This document shows, piece by piece, positions 48,212 to 59,858 of a stretch of 64,000 bases of DNA. The notes under the pieces were generated by a model that had not been told where the DNA came from, searched no databases, and was given only the letters and a program-made list of their open reading frames with translations. The position numbers and the translations under genes are program-made. The stretch lies in the NCBI RefSeq assembly GCF_900107685.1, contig NZ_FNRQ01000002.1:806001-870000 (forward strand). The letters run 5' to 3'. The DNA is from Paraburkholderia sartisoli. Its GTDB lineage: Bacteria; Pseudomonadota; Gammaproteobacteria; Burkholderiales; Burkholderiaceae. Positions within the stretch are counted from its first letter, which is position 1. Each line of letters begins with the position of its first letter.

Positions 48212-48888
48212 CTTGCGACCTTTTTCTGAAGACCCTTGACAAGGCTCGACGCGACCACGCAAATCACGAAATAGCACGCGCCGGCGAACAGTACCATCTC
48301 GACGTTGGTGCCGTCGCGATCGCCAATATTCGTTGCCGTACGGAAGAAATCCGCGAGGCTGATCACGTACACGAGCGACGTATCCTGAAAGAGCACGATG
48401 GCCTGCGTGAGCAGCAGCGGCACCATCGCGCGGAACGCCTGCGGCAACACGATGAGGCGCATCGCCGTGCCGTACGTCATGCCGAGCGCGAACGCCGCAT
48501 TGATCTGCCCGCGCGGCACCGCCTGAATGCCGGCGCGGATGATCTCCGAATAGTAAGCCGCTTCAAAAAGCGAGAACGCGACCATCGCCGACGCCAGACG
48601 GATGTCGATATCCGCCGAAAGGCCGAGCACGTTCTGCAACACCTGCGGGACGATCAGGAAGAACCGCAGCAGCACCATCACGAGCGGAATCGAACGGAAG
48701 ACGGTGACGTAGCCCTTCGCGAACCACTCGAACGGCTTGAACGACGACAGCCGCATCATGGCGAGCACGGTGCCCCACACGATACCGATGACGATCGCGA
48801 TCAGCGTGATCTGGAACGTGATGACGGCGCCGGTCCACAACGTCGGCAGTGCGCCCGGAATGCCACTCCAGTCGAAATGATGCATCAC
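48208..48888 (-). CDS. gltK: Glutamate/aspartate ABC transporter permease GltK
   Basis: A 226-residue His/Glu/Gln/Arg-type permease with about five helices. The EAA-loop region reads [20 protein letters not shown] then [13 protein letters not shown]. It overlaps gltJ and gltL by 4 bases on each side, so the two permeases and the ATPase are translationally coupled. Confidence 0.94.
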   Translation of the reverse strand: MMHHFDWSGIPGALPTLWTGAVITFQITLIAIVIGIVWGTVLAMMRLSSFKPFEWFAKGYVTVFRSIPLVMVLLRFFLIVPQVLQNVLGLSADIDIRLASAMVAFSLFEAAYYSEIIRAGIQAVPRGQINAAFALGMTYGTAMRLIVLPQAFRAMVPLLLTQAIVLFQDTSLVYVISLADFFRTATNIGDRDGTNVEMVLFAGACYFVICVVASSLVKGLQKKVAR

Positions 48889-49625
48889 TTGCCTCCGATA
48901 TAGCCGGGCAGCCGCGCGCGGCGCTCGATCACGCGCATGAACTGCATGACGATGAGGTTGATCAGCACGTACGCGAGCGTGACCGCGATGAACGATTCAT
49001 ACGTTTGCGCCGTGTAATCGACGAGCTGCCGCGCCTGGGCCGACAGATCGAGCAGACCGATCGTGGACGCCACCGCCGAGTTCTTGAAGATATTCAGGAA
49101 CTCCGAGGTGATCGGCGGCACGATGATCCGGTACGCCACCGGCAGCAGCACATAGCGATACGTCTGCCATTGCGTGAAGCCCATCGCGAGACCCGCGGCG
49201 CGCTGGCCGCGCGGCAGCGCGTTGATGCCCGAGCGCACCTGCTCGCACACGCGCGCGGCGGTGAACAGCCCGAGACACAAAATGGACGACGAGAAGAACT
49301 GCGCGCCCGGCGGCAGCTGCTTGTACCACGTGCCGATCGAAACCGGCAGCAGTTCGGGTATCACGAGATACCAGATGAAAAACTGCACGATCAGCGGAAT
49401 GTTCCGGAAGATCGCGACATAAACTGTGCCGATACCGGCGAGCAATCTGTTCGGCAGCGTGCGCAGCACGCCGAAGAACGATCCGACGATCAGCGCGATG
49501 ACCCACGCTGACAGCGACACCGTAACCGTCACCCAGAAGCCGGACATGATCCAGCCCAGATAGGTGGTCGGTTCGCCGGTCGATACCGGACTCAGCAGAA
49601 TGCCCCAGTTCCAGTGATAAGACAT
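48885..49625 (-). CDS. gltJ: Glutamate/aspartate ABC transporter permease GltJ
   Basis: A 246-residue permease, [20 protein letters not shown] at its N-terminus, with the same helix pattern as GltK and the loop [20 protein letters not shown] then [11 protein letters not shown]. It forms a heterodimeric channel with GltK. Its start is 77 bases after the gltI stop; CTTCC on the plus strand supplies a GGAAG ribosome-binding site. Confidence 0.94.
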   Translation of the reverse strand: MSYHWNWGILLSPVSTGEPTTYLGWIMSGFWVTVTVSLSAWVIALIVGSFFGVLRTLPNRLLAGIGTVYVAIFRNIPLIVQFFIWYLVIPELLPVSIGTWYKQLPPGAQFFSSSILCLGLFTAARVCEQVRSGINALPRGQRAAGLAMGFTQWQTYRYVLLPVAYRIIVPPITSEFLNIFKNSAVASTIGLLDLSAQARQLVDYTAQTYESFIAVTLAYVLINLIVMQFMRVIERRARLPGYIGGK

Positions 49626-49702
49626 GAGGAAGACTCCAGCAAAAAGAAACGGAAGAAGCGCGTTGCCCCTTCCGTTTCGTCTGACGCCAGGACCTGCGAC
49701 GG

Positions 49703-50596
49703 TTAGTCGATGGCCTTGTCGTTCGGGCTCTTGAAGAGCGCCTTGATGTCATCGCTTTCCGGGAAGTTCAGGTTGAGACCCTTCGGCGGAATCGGCGATT
49801 CAAACCACTTCTTGTAGATCTTGTCGGCTTCGCCCGAGGTTTCGACCTTCGCGATCGCGTCGTCGACCACCTTCTTGAACTCCGGATCGTTCTTGCGCAG
49901 CATGCAGCCGTAGGCTTCGTGCGATTGCGGTGCGGCAACGATCACGAAGTCGTTCGGCGTGTTCGATTTGGCGCGCTCACCCGCGAGCAGTGCGTCGTCC
50001 ATCATGAACGCGACGGCGCGGCCGGTCGACAGCGTCAGGAACGACTCGCCGTGATCCTTCGCGCTGATGATGTTCATGCCCATGCTCTTGTCCTGGTTCA
50101 TCTTGCGCAGCAGGCGCTCGGACGTCGTGCCGGCCGTGGTCACCACCGTCTTGCCCTTCAGGTCAGGCCAGTCCTTGACGCCCGAATCTTTCTTCGTCAT
50201 CAGGCGCGTGCCGATCACGAAAATCGTGTTCGAGAATGCGACCTGCTGCTGGCGCTCGGCGTTGTTCGTGGTCGAGCCGCATTCCATGTCGATCGTGCCG
50301 TTCTGCACGAGCGGGATGCGGTTTTGCGACGTGACCGGCGTCAGCTTGACCTTCAGGTCCGGCATGTTCAGCTTCTGCTTGACCGCGTCAACGACCTTCA
50401 GCGCGAATTCCTGCGAGTAGCCGACGACGTTCTGCTTGTCGTCGTAGTAGGAAAACGGAATCGACGATTCGCGATGACCCAGCGAAATGACACCCGTATC
50501 CTTGATTTTCTTCAGTGTGCCAGCGTCCTGCGCTTGCGCGCCAACGGTGAACAACCCCAGTGTGGCGAGAAGCAGCGCAGCTTTTTTAATCTTCAT
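49703..50596 (-). CDS. gltI: Glutamate/aspartate-binding periplasmic protein
   Basis: A 297-residue binding protein. The signal peptide MKIKKAALLLATLGLFTVGA ends at AQAQDA. The SBP_bac_3 domain has ISLGHRESSIPFSYYDDKQN and TIDMECGSTTNNAERQQQVA, the GltI/DEBP pattern. The start at 50596 has TAGGAGAT upstream; a 47-residue longer frame is unlikely. Upstream on the minus strand, TTAACA-N16-TAATTA is a possible promoter, with ATTACTTT repeated twice in it. Confidence 0.95.
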   Translation of the reverse strand: MKIKKAALLLATLGLFTVGAQAQDAGTLKKIKDTGVISLGHRESSIPFSYYDDKQNVVGYSQEFALKVVDAVKQKLNMPDLKVKLTPVTSQNRIPLVQNGTIDMECGSTTNNAERQQQVAFSNTIFVIGTRLMTKKDSGVKDWPDLKGKTVVTTAGTTSERLLRKMNQDKSMGMNIISAKDHGESFLTLSTGRAVAFMMDDALLAGERAKSNTPNDFVIVAAPQSHEAYGCMLRKNDPEFKKVVDDAIAKVETSGEADKIYKKWFESPIPPKGLNLNFPESDDIKALFKSPNDKAID

Positions 50597-50727
50597 GTTG
50601 TGATCTCCTATCAAGAACCGGCGCCAGTTTAACAAAGTAATTATTCTGAAAGTAATCGTTGTTAACCATGTCAGGACTTGTGCAGTGCATAAATCCGGCA
50701 ATGGCTCAGATCGCACATACGCGAAAG

Positions 50728-50754
50728 CGGGCGGCATCGAATCGATGCCGCCCG
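50728..50754 (-). terminator. 13-bp perfect inverted repeat downstream of gdhA
   Basis: CGGGCGGCATCGA (50728-50740) and TCGATGCCGCCCG (50742-50754) around a single base. It lies about 60 bases after the gdhA stop. There is no T run, so it may be a Rho-assisted stop, an mRNA-stabilising hairpin or a protein site rather than a classic intrinsic terminator. Confidence 0.55.
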
Positions 50755-50815
50755 TTCACCCGTCTTACGCCCCGATGACCCGCGCGCGGCGAGGCCGCGC
50801 TTTAACCCAGGCTCA

Positions 50816-52120
<1,305 letters not shown>

Positions 52121-52195
52121 GAACGCTCCTGCGTCGATCGAATGGAGCCATTGTCGAAAAAGGGCGTCACGAAATCCAATGCCGTTTGATTATTG

Positions 52196-52218
52196 CGTTA
52201 TGTTTTTCTTGCATAACG
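52196..52218. promoter_or_regulatory. Inverted repeat upstream of gdhA
   Basis: CGTTATG (52196-52202) and CATAACG (52212-52218) around a 9-nt T-rich spacer, in an AT-rich patch 76-98 bases before the gdhA start. Its size and position suit a regulator site, perhaps for the LysR protein encoded just upstream. Confidence 0.5.
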
Positions 52219-52297
52219 TTCAAAATACGAAAAAATCTGTCGCATTTTGTGTGGGCATCGACGGTTGCATTGCACGTCAGAGTGTGTCATGTGAACG

Positions 52298-53254
52298 TCA
52301 TGCCGCGTCATGCGCCAGTTCCGCCGTCACGACGTCCCACAGCTGGCGCACCAGCACCTGGCGCGGGTCGTCGCCTTGCGCCGCGAGCTTGTCGCGATAG
52401 AGACGGATTTCCATCGTCAGCGTGAACTGGCCTTGCGCGACGCCGCGTGACCCGCGATCCAGACGGATCAGGCTGCCGTCGGCCACCGCGTCCTCGACGG
52501 CGCTATGCGGCAGGAACGCGAGGCCGTGGCCGGCGAGCGTCATCGCCTTCAGCCCTTCGGCCATGTCCGTTTCATACACGCGATCGAGATAGAGACGGGT
52601 CGGCGCGTTGGCGACGATCACCTCCGTCATGCGCCCGAGATAGGCGTTCGGCGTGTACGACAGATATGGCGCCGGTGCTTCGGGCGTGCCGGGCAGCGTG
52701 TGGCGCGGCCGGCTCCCGCGCAGCGGCGCGGAGAACGGGCTGATCGGCTCGACGCCTAGCGTCAGCATGTCGTAGCGCGCCGGATCAAGCGCGACCGGAT
52801 GGCTCGGATGGTGATAACCCATCACCAGATGGCAGCCGCCTTCGACGAGCGAAAGCACGGCGTCATGCACGTTCAGCGCGCGCAGACGCGTGTGGATCGG
52901 GCCGAGTTGCGCCTCGATGCGTTGCAGCCAGCGCGGAAAATACGTGAGCGACAACGTGTGCGGAACAGCGAATTCGATCGTCGCGGCCGGCGTTGCCGTG
53001 TGGCCGCGCAGCAGCGCGCGCGCTTCGTGAAACTGCGAGAGCATCGCGAGCGCCTGCTCGTAGAACACCTGGCCCGCGGAGGTGAGACGCGTCGGGTAAA
53101 CCGAACGGTCGATCAGTTCCGTGCCAAGCCACGCTTCGAGCGCCTGGATGCGGCGCGAGAACGCCGGCTGCGTCACATGCCGCAGCTCGGCCGAGCGGCT
53201 GAAGCTGCGGGTTTCCGCGAGCGAAACGAAGTCTTCGAGCCATTTCAGTTCCAT
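52298..53254 (-). CDS. LysR-family regulator, HypT-like
   Basis: A 318-residue LysR-type regulator. The N-terminal winged helix is MELKWLEDFVSLAETRSFSR then SAELRHVTQPAFSRRIQALE. The co-inducer domain has AVPHTLSLTYFPRWLQRIEA. These segments resemble HypT (YjiE), the hypochlorite-responsive regulator of E. coli. The gene is upstream of gdhA in the same direction and divergent from purB, so gdhA is a possible target. The true signal is unknown. Confidence 0.85.
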   Translation of the reverse strand: MELKWLEDFVSLAETRSFSRSAELRHVTQPAFSRRIQALEAWLGTELIDRSVYPTRLTSAGQVFYEQALAMLSQFHEARALLRGHTATPAATIEFAVPHTLSLTYFPRWLQRIEAQLGPIHTRLRALNVHDAVLSLVEGGCHLVMGYHHPSHPVALDPARYDMLTLGVEPISPFSAPLRGSRPRHTLPGTPEAPAPYLSYTPNAYLGRMTEVIVANAPTRLYLDRVYETDMAEGLKAMTLAGHGLAFLPHSAVEDAVADGSLIRLDRGSRGVAQGQFTLTMEIRLYRDKLAAQGDDPRQVLVRQLWDVVTAELAHDAA

Positions 53255-53300
53255 GCGGACCCTGGTCGCCGTGCGGCAAAAGGAGAAGTCAGCATTCTAG

Positions 53301-54806
<1,506 letters not shown>

Positions 54807-54834
54807 GTCTGCTGTTCGCGTTTCACGCGGCACG

Positions 54835-54863
54835 AAAAAGGCGCTCCCACGGAGCGCCTTTTT
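54835..54863. terminator. Bidirectional terminator between purB and gntK
   Basis: AAAAAGGCGCTCC (54835-54847) and GGAGCGCCTTTTT (54851-54863), a perfect 13-bp stem with a CAC loop, between convergent genes. Confidence 0.93.
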
Positions 54864-54887
54864 CACATCCACCACGCGCCCAAATAA

Positions 54888-55382
54888 TCAGCGCGCCTCA
54901 ACCTGCTTCAACACCTCATCGACGATCTGTTCCGGCGTGAGCTCGATACTCACCGTGATCGCCTCATCCTCACCCGGCTCCTCGAGCGTATCGAGCTGGC
55001 TCTGCAACAGCGATGGATCGAAGAAGTGTCCGGTACGCGTCTGCAACCGCTCTTCCAGCACCTCGCGCGAGCCTTTCAGATAGACGAAGCACACGTCCTT
55101 GTCGCCGGCACGCAGGATGTCGCGATACGAGCGCTTCAGCGACGAGCACGTGAACACCGCATCCGCCCCCGTGCGCTGCTCTTTCTCGATCGCCGCGCGG
55201 ATCGTGCGCAGCCACGGCCAGCGGTCTTCGTCCGTCAACGGGATGCCGTGATGCATCTTCTCCTTGTTGGCTTCGCTGTGAAACGCGTCGCCATCCGTGA
55301 AGTCGCAGTGCAGGCGCCCGGCGAGCAACTCGCCGATCCGCGTCTTGCCCGCGCCCGACACACCCATCGCGATCAGAATCAT
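54888..55382 (-). CDS. gntK: Gluconokinase
   Basis: A 164-residue P-loop kinase making 6-phosphogluconate from gluconate and ATP. The P-loop is MGVSGAGKTRIGELLA; DGDAFHSEANKEKMHHGIPL and DRWPWL are family hallmarks, as is ACSSLKRSYRD in the slightly altered form TCSSLKRSYRD. The start at 55382 has AAGGAG 7-8 bases upstream. It follows the gluconate permease gene by 14 bases and feeds Edd/Eda encoded nearby. Confidence 0.95.
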   Translation of the reverse strand: MILIAMGVSGAGKTRIGELLAGRLHCDFTDGDAFHSEANKEKMHHGIPLTDEDRWPWLRTIRAAIEKEQRTGADAVFTCSSLKRSYRDILRAGDKDVCFVYLKGSREVLEERLQTRTGHFFDPSLLQSQLDTLEEPGEDEAITVSIELTPEQIVDEVLKQVEAR

Positions 55383-55396
55383 CGAAAACTCCTTGC

Positions 55397-56761
55397 TTAC
55401 AGTACCGCCGCGAGCGCGAACGTCAAACCCAGACCCATCAGCGAAATGATGGTTTCGCACAGCGACCACGTCTTGAACGTCTGGCCCACCGTCATGCCGA
55501 AATATTCCTTCACGAGCCAGAAGCCGCCGTCGTTCACGTGCGAGAAGATCAGCGAACCGGAACCCGTCGCCAGCACCAGCAGTTCGGGCTTGACCTGCAT
55601 GCCACCGGCCGCCGCGATCGGCGCGACGATGCCGCAGGCGGTCGTCATCGCGACCGTCGCCGAACCCGTCGCAAGACGGATCAGCGCGGCAACGAACCAG
55701 CCGAGCAGCAGCGGCGACAGATGCGCCGACGTCGCCGTATCGACGATCTGCTTCGAGATGCCGCTCTCGATCAGCACCCGGCCAAAGCCGCCACCCGCGC
55801 CGACGATCAGCGTGATGCCCGCGATCGGCGCGAGGCAGTCGCCGCAGAACTTCTGGATCTGCTCACGGTTGAAGCCGCGCTTCGCACCGAACGTCCAGAA
55901 GCTGACGAGCACCGCGATCAGCAGCGCTACATCCGAGTTGCCGACAAAGTGCAGCAGGTCGTTCGCCACCGTCTTCGGCGCGAACACGAGGTCGGCCCAG
56001 CTGCCGATCAGCATCAGGATCACCGGCAGCAGGATCGTGAAGAGCGTGATGCCGAAGCCCGGCAGATCGCGCTTCTTTTCATCGTCCGCGTGCTCGTTGA
56101 TGAACTGCGCGGCGAGCGGATTGTTCGCCGGCAGCTTGACGTATTTGTGGATCAGCAGCGCGAACAGCGGACCGGCGACGATCGCCGTCGGCACGCCGAC
56201 GATGAGCCCGTACGCGATGGTCTTGCCGATATCCGCGTGATACGCCTGCACGGCGAGCAACGCCGCGGGGTGCGGCGGAATCAGGCCATGCACGACCGAA
56301 AGACCCGCGACCATCGGCAGGCCGATCAGCAGCAGCGATTTGCCGGTGCGCTTCGCGACGTTGAACGCGATCGGGATCAGCAGCACGAAGCCGACTTCGA
56401 AGAACACCGGCAAGCCGACGATGATCGCGACGACCATCATCGCCCAGTGAATGTTCTTCTCACCGAACTTGTCGATCAGCGTGGTCGCGATGCGTTCCGC
56501 GCCGCCCGACTCGGCCATCATCTTGCCGAGCATCGTGCCGAGGCCGACGACGATCGCGATGTGACCCAGTGTGTTGCCGTTGCCGGTCTCGAACGCCTTG
56601 ACGATCGTGTTCATCGGCATGCCGACCGCGAGGCCGAGCAGCAGTGAAACGATGATCAGGACGAGAAACGGATAGACCTTGAAACGCGTGATCATCAGGA
56701 TCAGGACTGCAATCGCGATCAGCGCGTAGACCAGCAGCATGCCGCCGTGAACAGCTTCCAT
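55397..56761 (-). CDS. gntP: Gluconate:H+ symporter, GntP family
   Basis: A 454-residue permease with about 12-14 hydrophobic helices. GntP-family features include FEVGFVLLIPIAFNVAKRTG, HGLIPPHPAALLAVQAYHAD and ATGSATVAMTTACGIVAPIA. The ATG is preceded by AAGGAGGAG, a very strong ribosome-binding site. Operon with gntK. A HexR-like site at 56877-56895 suggests coregulation with edd-eda. Which E. coli paralogue (GntT, GntU, GntP) it matches best cannot be told by eye. Confidence 0.9.
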   Translation of the reverse strand: MEAVHGGMLLVYALIAIAVLILMITRFKVYPFLVLIIVSLLLGLAVGMPMNTIVKAFETGNGNTLGHIAIVVGLGTMLGKMMAESGGAERIATTLIDKFGEKNIHWAMMVVAIIVGLPVFFEVGFVLLIPIAFNVAKRTGKSLLLIGLPMVAGLSVVHGLIPPHPAALLAVQAYHADIGKTIAYGLIVGVPTAIVAGPLFALLIHKYVKLPANNPLAAQFINEHADDEKKRDLPGFGITLFTILLPVILMLIGSWADLVFAPKTVANDLLHFVGNSDVALLIAVLVSFWTFGAKRGFNREQIQKFCGDCLAPIAGITLIVGAGGGFGRVLIESGISKQIVDTATSAHLSPLLLGWFVAALIRLATGSATVAMTTACGIVAPIAAAGGMQVKPELLVLATGSGSLIFSHVNDGGFWLVKEYFGMTVGQTFKTWSLCETIISLMGLGLTFALAAVL

Positions 56762-56876
56762 GAAGCTCCTCCTTGTTGTTTATTCGTATGGATGCAACAT
56801 GCCGCCGGCACCCGGGTTGACAGCCAGACGCGGCGGCATTCAGGGCCGTCCGCGCGGACGCTGAATTCTACTGTCA

Positions 56877-56895
56877 GTTGAAGTTTTCTGTACTG
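56877..56895. promoter_or_regulatory. Possible third HexR-like site, upstream of the gluconate operon
   Basis: On the minus strand AGTACAGAAAACTTCA resembles the two edd/hexR sites (xGTAxAAAAACTACAT) with one inserted base and one change. It lies about 120 bases before the permease start, near a TAGAAT (56865-56870, minus) that could be the -10. A wider inverted pair TCTACT (56867-56872) / AGTAGA (56902-56907) brackets it. Confidence 0.4.
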
Positions 56896-56936
56896 GACTG
56901 TAGTAGATGACGCTCATGACGGGAAATCCTGAATGC

Positions 56937-56983
56937 AAAAAAAGCCTCACTGTTGCGGCCATCAGACCGTTTCAACGAGGCTT
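56937..56983 (-). terminator. Terminator of edd-eda
   Basis: On the minus strand AAGCCTC (56977-56983) pairs with GAGGCTT (56942-56948) across a long loop and runs into seven T. It is about 75 bases after the eda stop. Confidence 0.7.
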
Positions 56984-57056
56984 CTCTGGCGAAACCCATG
57001 CGCGCACGCATCGTGCGGGCATTTTTATGCGGCGGCGCGCGTCAGCCCGCCCACGC

Positions 57057-57698
57057 TCAGTGCGAAGGCGCGGCCAGCTGGCTTGCCGCGCGCGCGAGAC
57101 GCGTGACTTCGTCCCAGTTCTGCGCGGCCAGCGCCGACTTCGGCGTGAGCCACGAACCGCCGACGCACACCACGTTCGGCAGCGACAGGAAATGCGTCGC
57201 GGTTTCCGCGGTGATGCCGCCCGTCGGACAGAACTTCAGCGTCGGGAACGGACCGCTGAACGCCTGCAGCATCGGCACGCCGCCGGCCTGCTGCGCCGGG
57301 AAGAACTTGACGATCTCATAGCCGAGTTCCAGCGCGACGATGATGTCCGTCGGCGTCATCACGCCCGGCAGCAGCGGCAGGCCGGCGTCCTGCGCGGCCT
57401 GGTGCATCTCTTTCGTGAGGCCCGGCGAGACGCCGAACGTAGCACCCGCTTTCTTCGCCTTCGCGCACTGCTCCGGCCGCGTGATCGTGCCGACGCCGAC
57501 GACGATGTCCTCCGCCAGCTGGCTCGCGCGCTCGATCGCCTTCAGGCCGGCGTCCGTGCGCAGCGTGATTTCGAGCACCTTGACGCCGCCGGCGTGCAGC
57601 GCACGCGACACGTTCTCGCCCTGCTCGACCGAGTCGAACGCCAGAACCGGAATGACCGGACCCAGACGGACGATTTCGCTCACTGTCTTTTGCGTCAT
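57057..57698 (-). CDS. eda: 2-dehydro-3-deoxy-phosphogluconate aldolase
   Basis: A 213-residue KDPG aldolase giving pyruvate and glyceraldehyde-3-phosphate. The catalytic Glu is in GVKVLEITLRTD and the Schiff-base Lys in EIVKFFPAQQ; LKFCPTGGI is the phosphate-binding loop. Two ATGs are two codons apart. I use 57698 because GGGAG lies 7 bases before it; the one at 57704 overlaps the edd stop as ATGA, but its ribosome-binding site would be too close. Confidence 0.96.
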   Translation of the reverse strand: MTQKTVSEIVRLGPVIPVLAFDSVEQGENVSRALHAGGVKVLEITLRTDAGLKAIERASQLAEDIVVGVGTITRPEQCAKAKKAGATFGVSPGLTKEMHQAAQDAGLPLLPGVMTPTDIIVALELGYEIVKFFPAQQAGGVPMLQAFSGPFPTLKFCPTGGITAETATHFLSLPNVVCVGGSWLTPKSALAAQNWDEVTRLARAASQLAAPSH

Positions 57699-57700
57699 GT

Positions 57701-59563
57701 TCATGCTCCCTGTTTCTGCAATTCGTGGATTTCGCCGATCATCGGACCGAACACCGATGCGCCATGCTCCGCCGGCGCCGCCGAGGCACGGAAAACGCCG
57801 AACAGTTCGCGGCCAAAGCCGACTTCGTTTTCCGCCTGATGCGCCGGCTGCGCGACCGCGCGCGCCGCCCATGTGGCTGCATCGATTTCGACGTCGAGCA
57901 CGCCCGCTTCGGCATCGATGACGATCGTGTCGCCCGTCTGCACCTTGCCGATCGGCCCTTGCAGCAACGCTTCCGGCGAAATGTGGATGACCGCCGGCAC
58001 CTTGCCCGATGCGCCGGACATCCGTCCGTCGGTCACGAGCGCGACGTGGAAACCCTGATCCTGCAACACGCCGAGCAGCGGCGTCAAACGATGCAGTTCG
58101 GGCATGCCGTTTGCCCGCGCGCCCTGGAAGCGCACGACCGCCACGAAGTCGCGCTTCAGCTCGCCCCTGTCGAACGCTTCCTGCACGGCTTCCTGTGAAT
58201 CGAACACGATGGCCGGCGCCTTCACCTTGCGATGCTGCGCCGCAACCGCCGAAATCTTGATGACACCGCGACCGAGCTTGCCCTGCATCAGACGCAGGCC
58301 GCCATCCGGCTGGAACGGCTCCTTGATGCTGCGCAGCACGGCGGTGTCGTGGCTATCCGCCGCGCCCGGCGTCCACGTCAGCTTGCCATCGATCAGCTTC
58401 GGCTCTTCGGTGTAATGCGACAGGCCGCGCCCGGCAACCGTGTTGACGTCTTCGTGCATCAGGCCGTCTTCGAGCAGGTTGCGGATCAGGAACGCCATGC
58501 CGCCGGCCGCGTGGAAGTGGTTCACGTCGGCCTTGCCGTTCGGGTAGACCCTGGCGAGCAGCGGCACCGCCTGCGACAGCGTGTCGAAGTCGTCCCAGTC
58601 GATCACGATGCCCGCGGCGCGCGCGATCGCGACCAGATGCAGCGTATGGTTCGTCGAGCCGCCGGTTGCCAGCAGGCCGACGATCCCGTTGACGATCGCC
58701 TTTTCATCGATGACGTGGCCAATCGGCGTGTAGTTGCCGCGCTCGGCCGTGAGGTCGAGCACGTGGCGCGCGGCCTGCGCGGTGAGCGCGTCGCGCAGCG
58801 GCGTGTGCGGGTGGACGAACGCCGAGCCCGGCAGATGCAGGCCCATCACTTCCATCAGCATCTGGTTGCTGTTCGCCGTGCCGTAGAACGTGCAGGTGCC
58901 GTGGCCGTGATAGGCCGCCGCTTCCGCCTCGAGCAGCGCATCGCGGCCCACTTCGCCACAGGCGAATTTCTGGCGGATCTTCGCCTTGTCGTCGTTCGAG
59001 AGGCCGCTCGTCATCGGGCCGGCCGGCACGAAGATCGTCGGCAGATGGCCGAATTGCAGCGCGCCGATCAACAGGCCCGGCACGATCTTGTCGCACACGC
59101 CGAGACACAGCGCCGCGTCGAACATGTTGTGCGTGAGCGCGACGGCCGTGCTCATCGCGATCACTTCGCGCGAAAAGAGCGACAGTTCCATGCCCGCGTT
59201 GCCTTGCGTCACGCCATCGCACATCGCCGGCACGCCGCCCGCGAACTGCGCGACGCCGCCGTTTTCACGCGCGGCCGCCTTGATGATGTCAGGGAAATTC
59301 TTGTACGGCGCGTGCGCCGACAGCATCTCGTTGTACGACGAAACGATGCCGATGTTCGGTTCGCGGATTGTCTTGATCGCGAGCTTCTCCTTGCCCTCGA
59401 GACCGGCGAAGCCATGAGCGAGGTTCGCGCACGACAGCACGCCACGCGCCGGAAATTTGCCCTGCGCGCGGTCGATGCGCGCCAGATAGGCCGCCCGGCT
59501 GGGCTTGCTGCGTTCGATCACGCGTTGCGTGACCTTCGTCAATTGCGGATGCGGGGAAACCAT
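57701..59563 (-). CDS. edd: Phosphogluconate dehydratase
   Basis: A 620-residue Fe-S dehydratase of the IlvD/Edd family turning 6-phosphogluconate into KDPG. Features are [37 protein letters not shown] and [20 protein letters not shown], with cysteines suited to the cluster, and [17 protein letters not shown]. The ATG has GAAGGAGC upstream. The end of edd touches the eda start, so the pair is coupled. Its promoter carries an operator between -35 and -10. Confidence 0.97.
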   Translation of the reverse strand: MVSPHPQLTKVTQRVIERSKPSRAAYLARIDRAQGKFPARGVLSCANLAHGFAGLEGKEKLAIKTIREPNIGIVSSYNEMLSAHAPYKNFPDIIKAAARENGGVAQFAGGVPAMCDGVTQGNAGMELSLFSREVIAMSTAVALTHNMFDAALCLGVCDKIVPGLLIGALQFGHLPTIFVPAGPMTSGLSNDDKAKIRQKFACGEVGRDALLEAEAAAYHGHGTCTFYGTANSNQMLMEVMGLHLPGSAFVHPHTPLRDALTAQAARHVLDLTAERGNYTPIGHVIDEKAIVNGIVGLLATGGSTNHTLHLVAIARAAGIVIDWDDFDTLSQAVPLLARVYPNGKADVNHFHAAGGMAFLIRNLLEDGLMHEDVNTVAGRGLSHYTEEPKLIDGKLTWTPGAADSHDTAVLRSIKEPFQPDGGLRLMQGKLGRGVIKISAVAAQHRKVKAPAIVFDSQEAVQEAFDRGELKRDFVAVVRFQGARANGMPELHRLTPLLGVLQDQGFHVALVTDGRMSGASGKVPAVIHISPEALLQGPIGKVQTGDTIVIDAEAGVLDVEIDAATWAARAVAQPAHQAENEVGFGRELFGVFRASAAPAEHGASVFGPMIGEIHELQKQGA

Positions 59564-59650
59564 CGAAGCTCCTTCGTCGCTGGCTGCGCGGGGCTCGCAC
59601 GCGGCGCCAGATTGATATCGCGGGGGACGGCTTTCACAGCCGACAAAGCG

Positions 59651-59679
59651 ATGTTAGTAGAAAAACTACATAACCGCAA
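59651..59679 (-). promoter_or_regulatory. edd-eda promoter
   Basis: On the minus strand: -35 TTGCGG (59674-59679), exactly 17 bp spacer, -10 TAACAT (59651-59656). The HexR-like operator fills the spacer. Confidence 0.65.
59654..59673. promoter_or_regulatory. HexR-like operator 1, in the edd promoter
   Basis: GTAG-AAAAA-CTAC inverted repeat (59657-59669) with further partial symmetry outside. It matches operator 2 at 14 of 16 positions (AGTAGAAAAACTACAT here against TGTACAAAAACTACAT on the minus strand at operator 2). Lying between -10 and -35 it is placed to repress edd-eda. Confidence 0.7.
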
Positions 59680-59784
59680 CGACCTGCCGACTCACGTTTC
59701 AGGATACCGGAATCGCCTCTAAAGCCTCTCCATACGGCGCTTAAGACAAAATCACGCGAAACCCAGGGATTACACCTACAGCGG

Positions 59785-59807
59785 GATATGTAGTTTTTGT
59801 ACATATC
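59785..59807. promoter_or_regulatory. HexR-like operator 2, in the hexR promoter
   Basis: Perfect 8-bp arms GATATGTA (59785-59792) and TACATATC (59800-59807) around GTTTTTG. It overlaps the hexR -35 element, so the regulator should repress its own gene. Confidence 0.75.
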
Positions 59808-59825
59808 AGCGCGATCAGCTATAGT
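59797..59825 (+). promoter_or_regulatory. hexR promoter
   Basis: -35 TTGTAC (59797-59802), 17-bp spacer, -10 TATAGT (59820-59825). The start point near 59832 gives a leader of about 27 nt. Confidence 0.7.
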
Positions 59826-59858
59826 CCACGCATTCTTCAGCATAGTGCGAGTTTTCCG

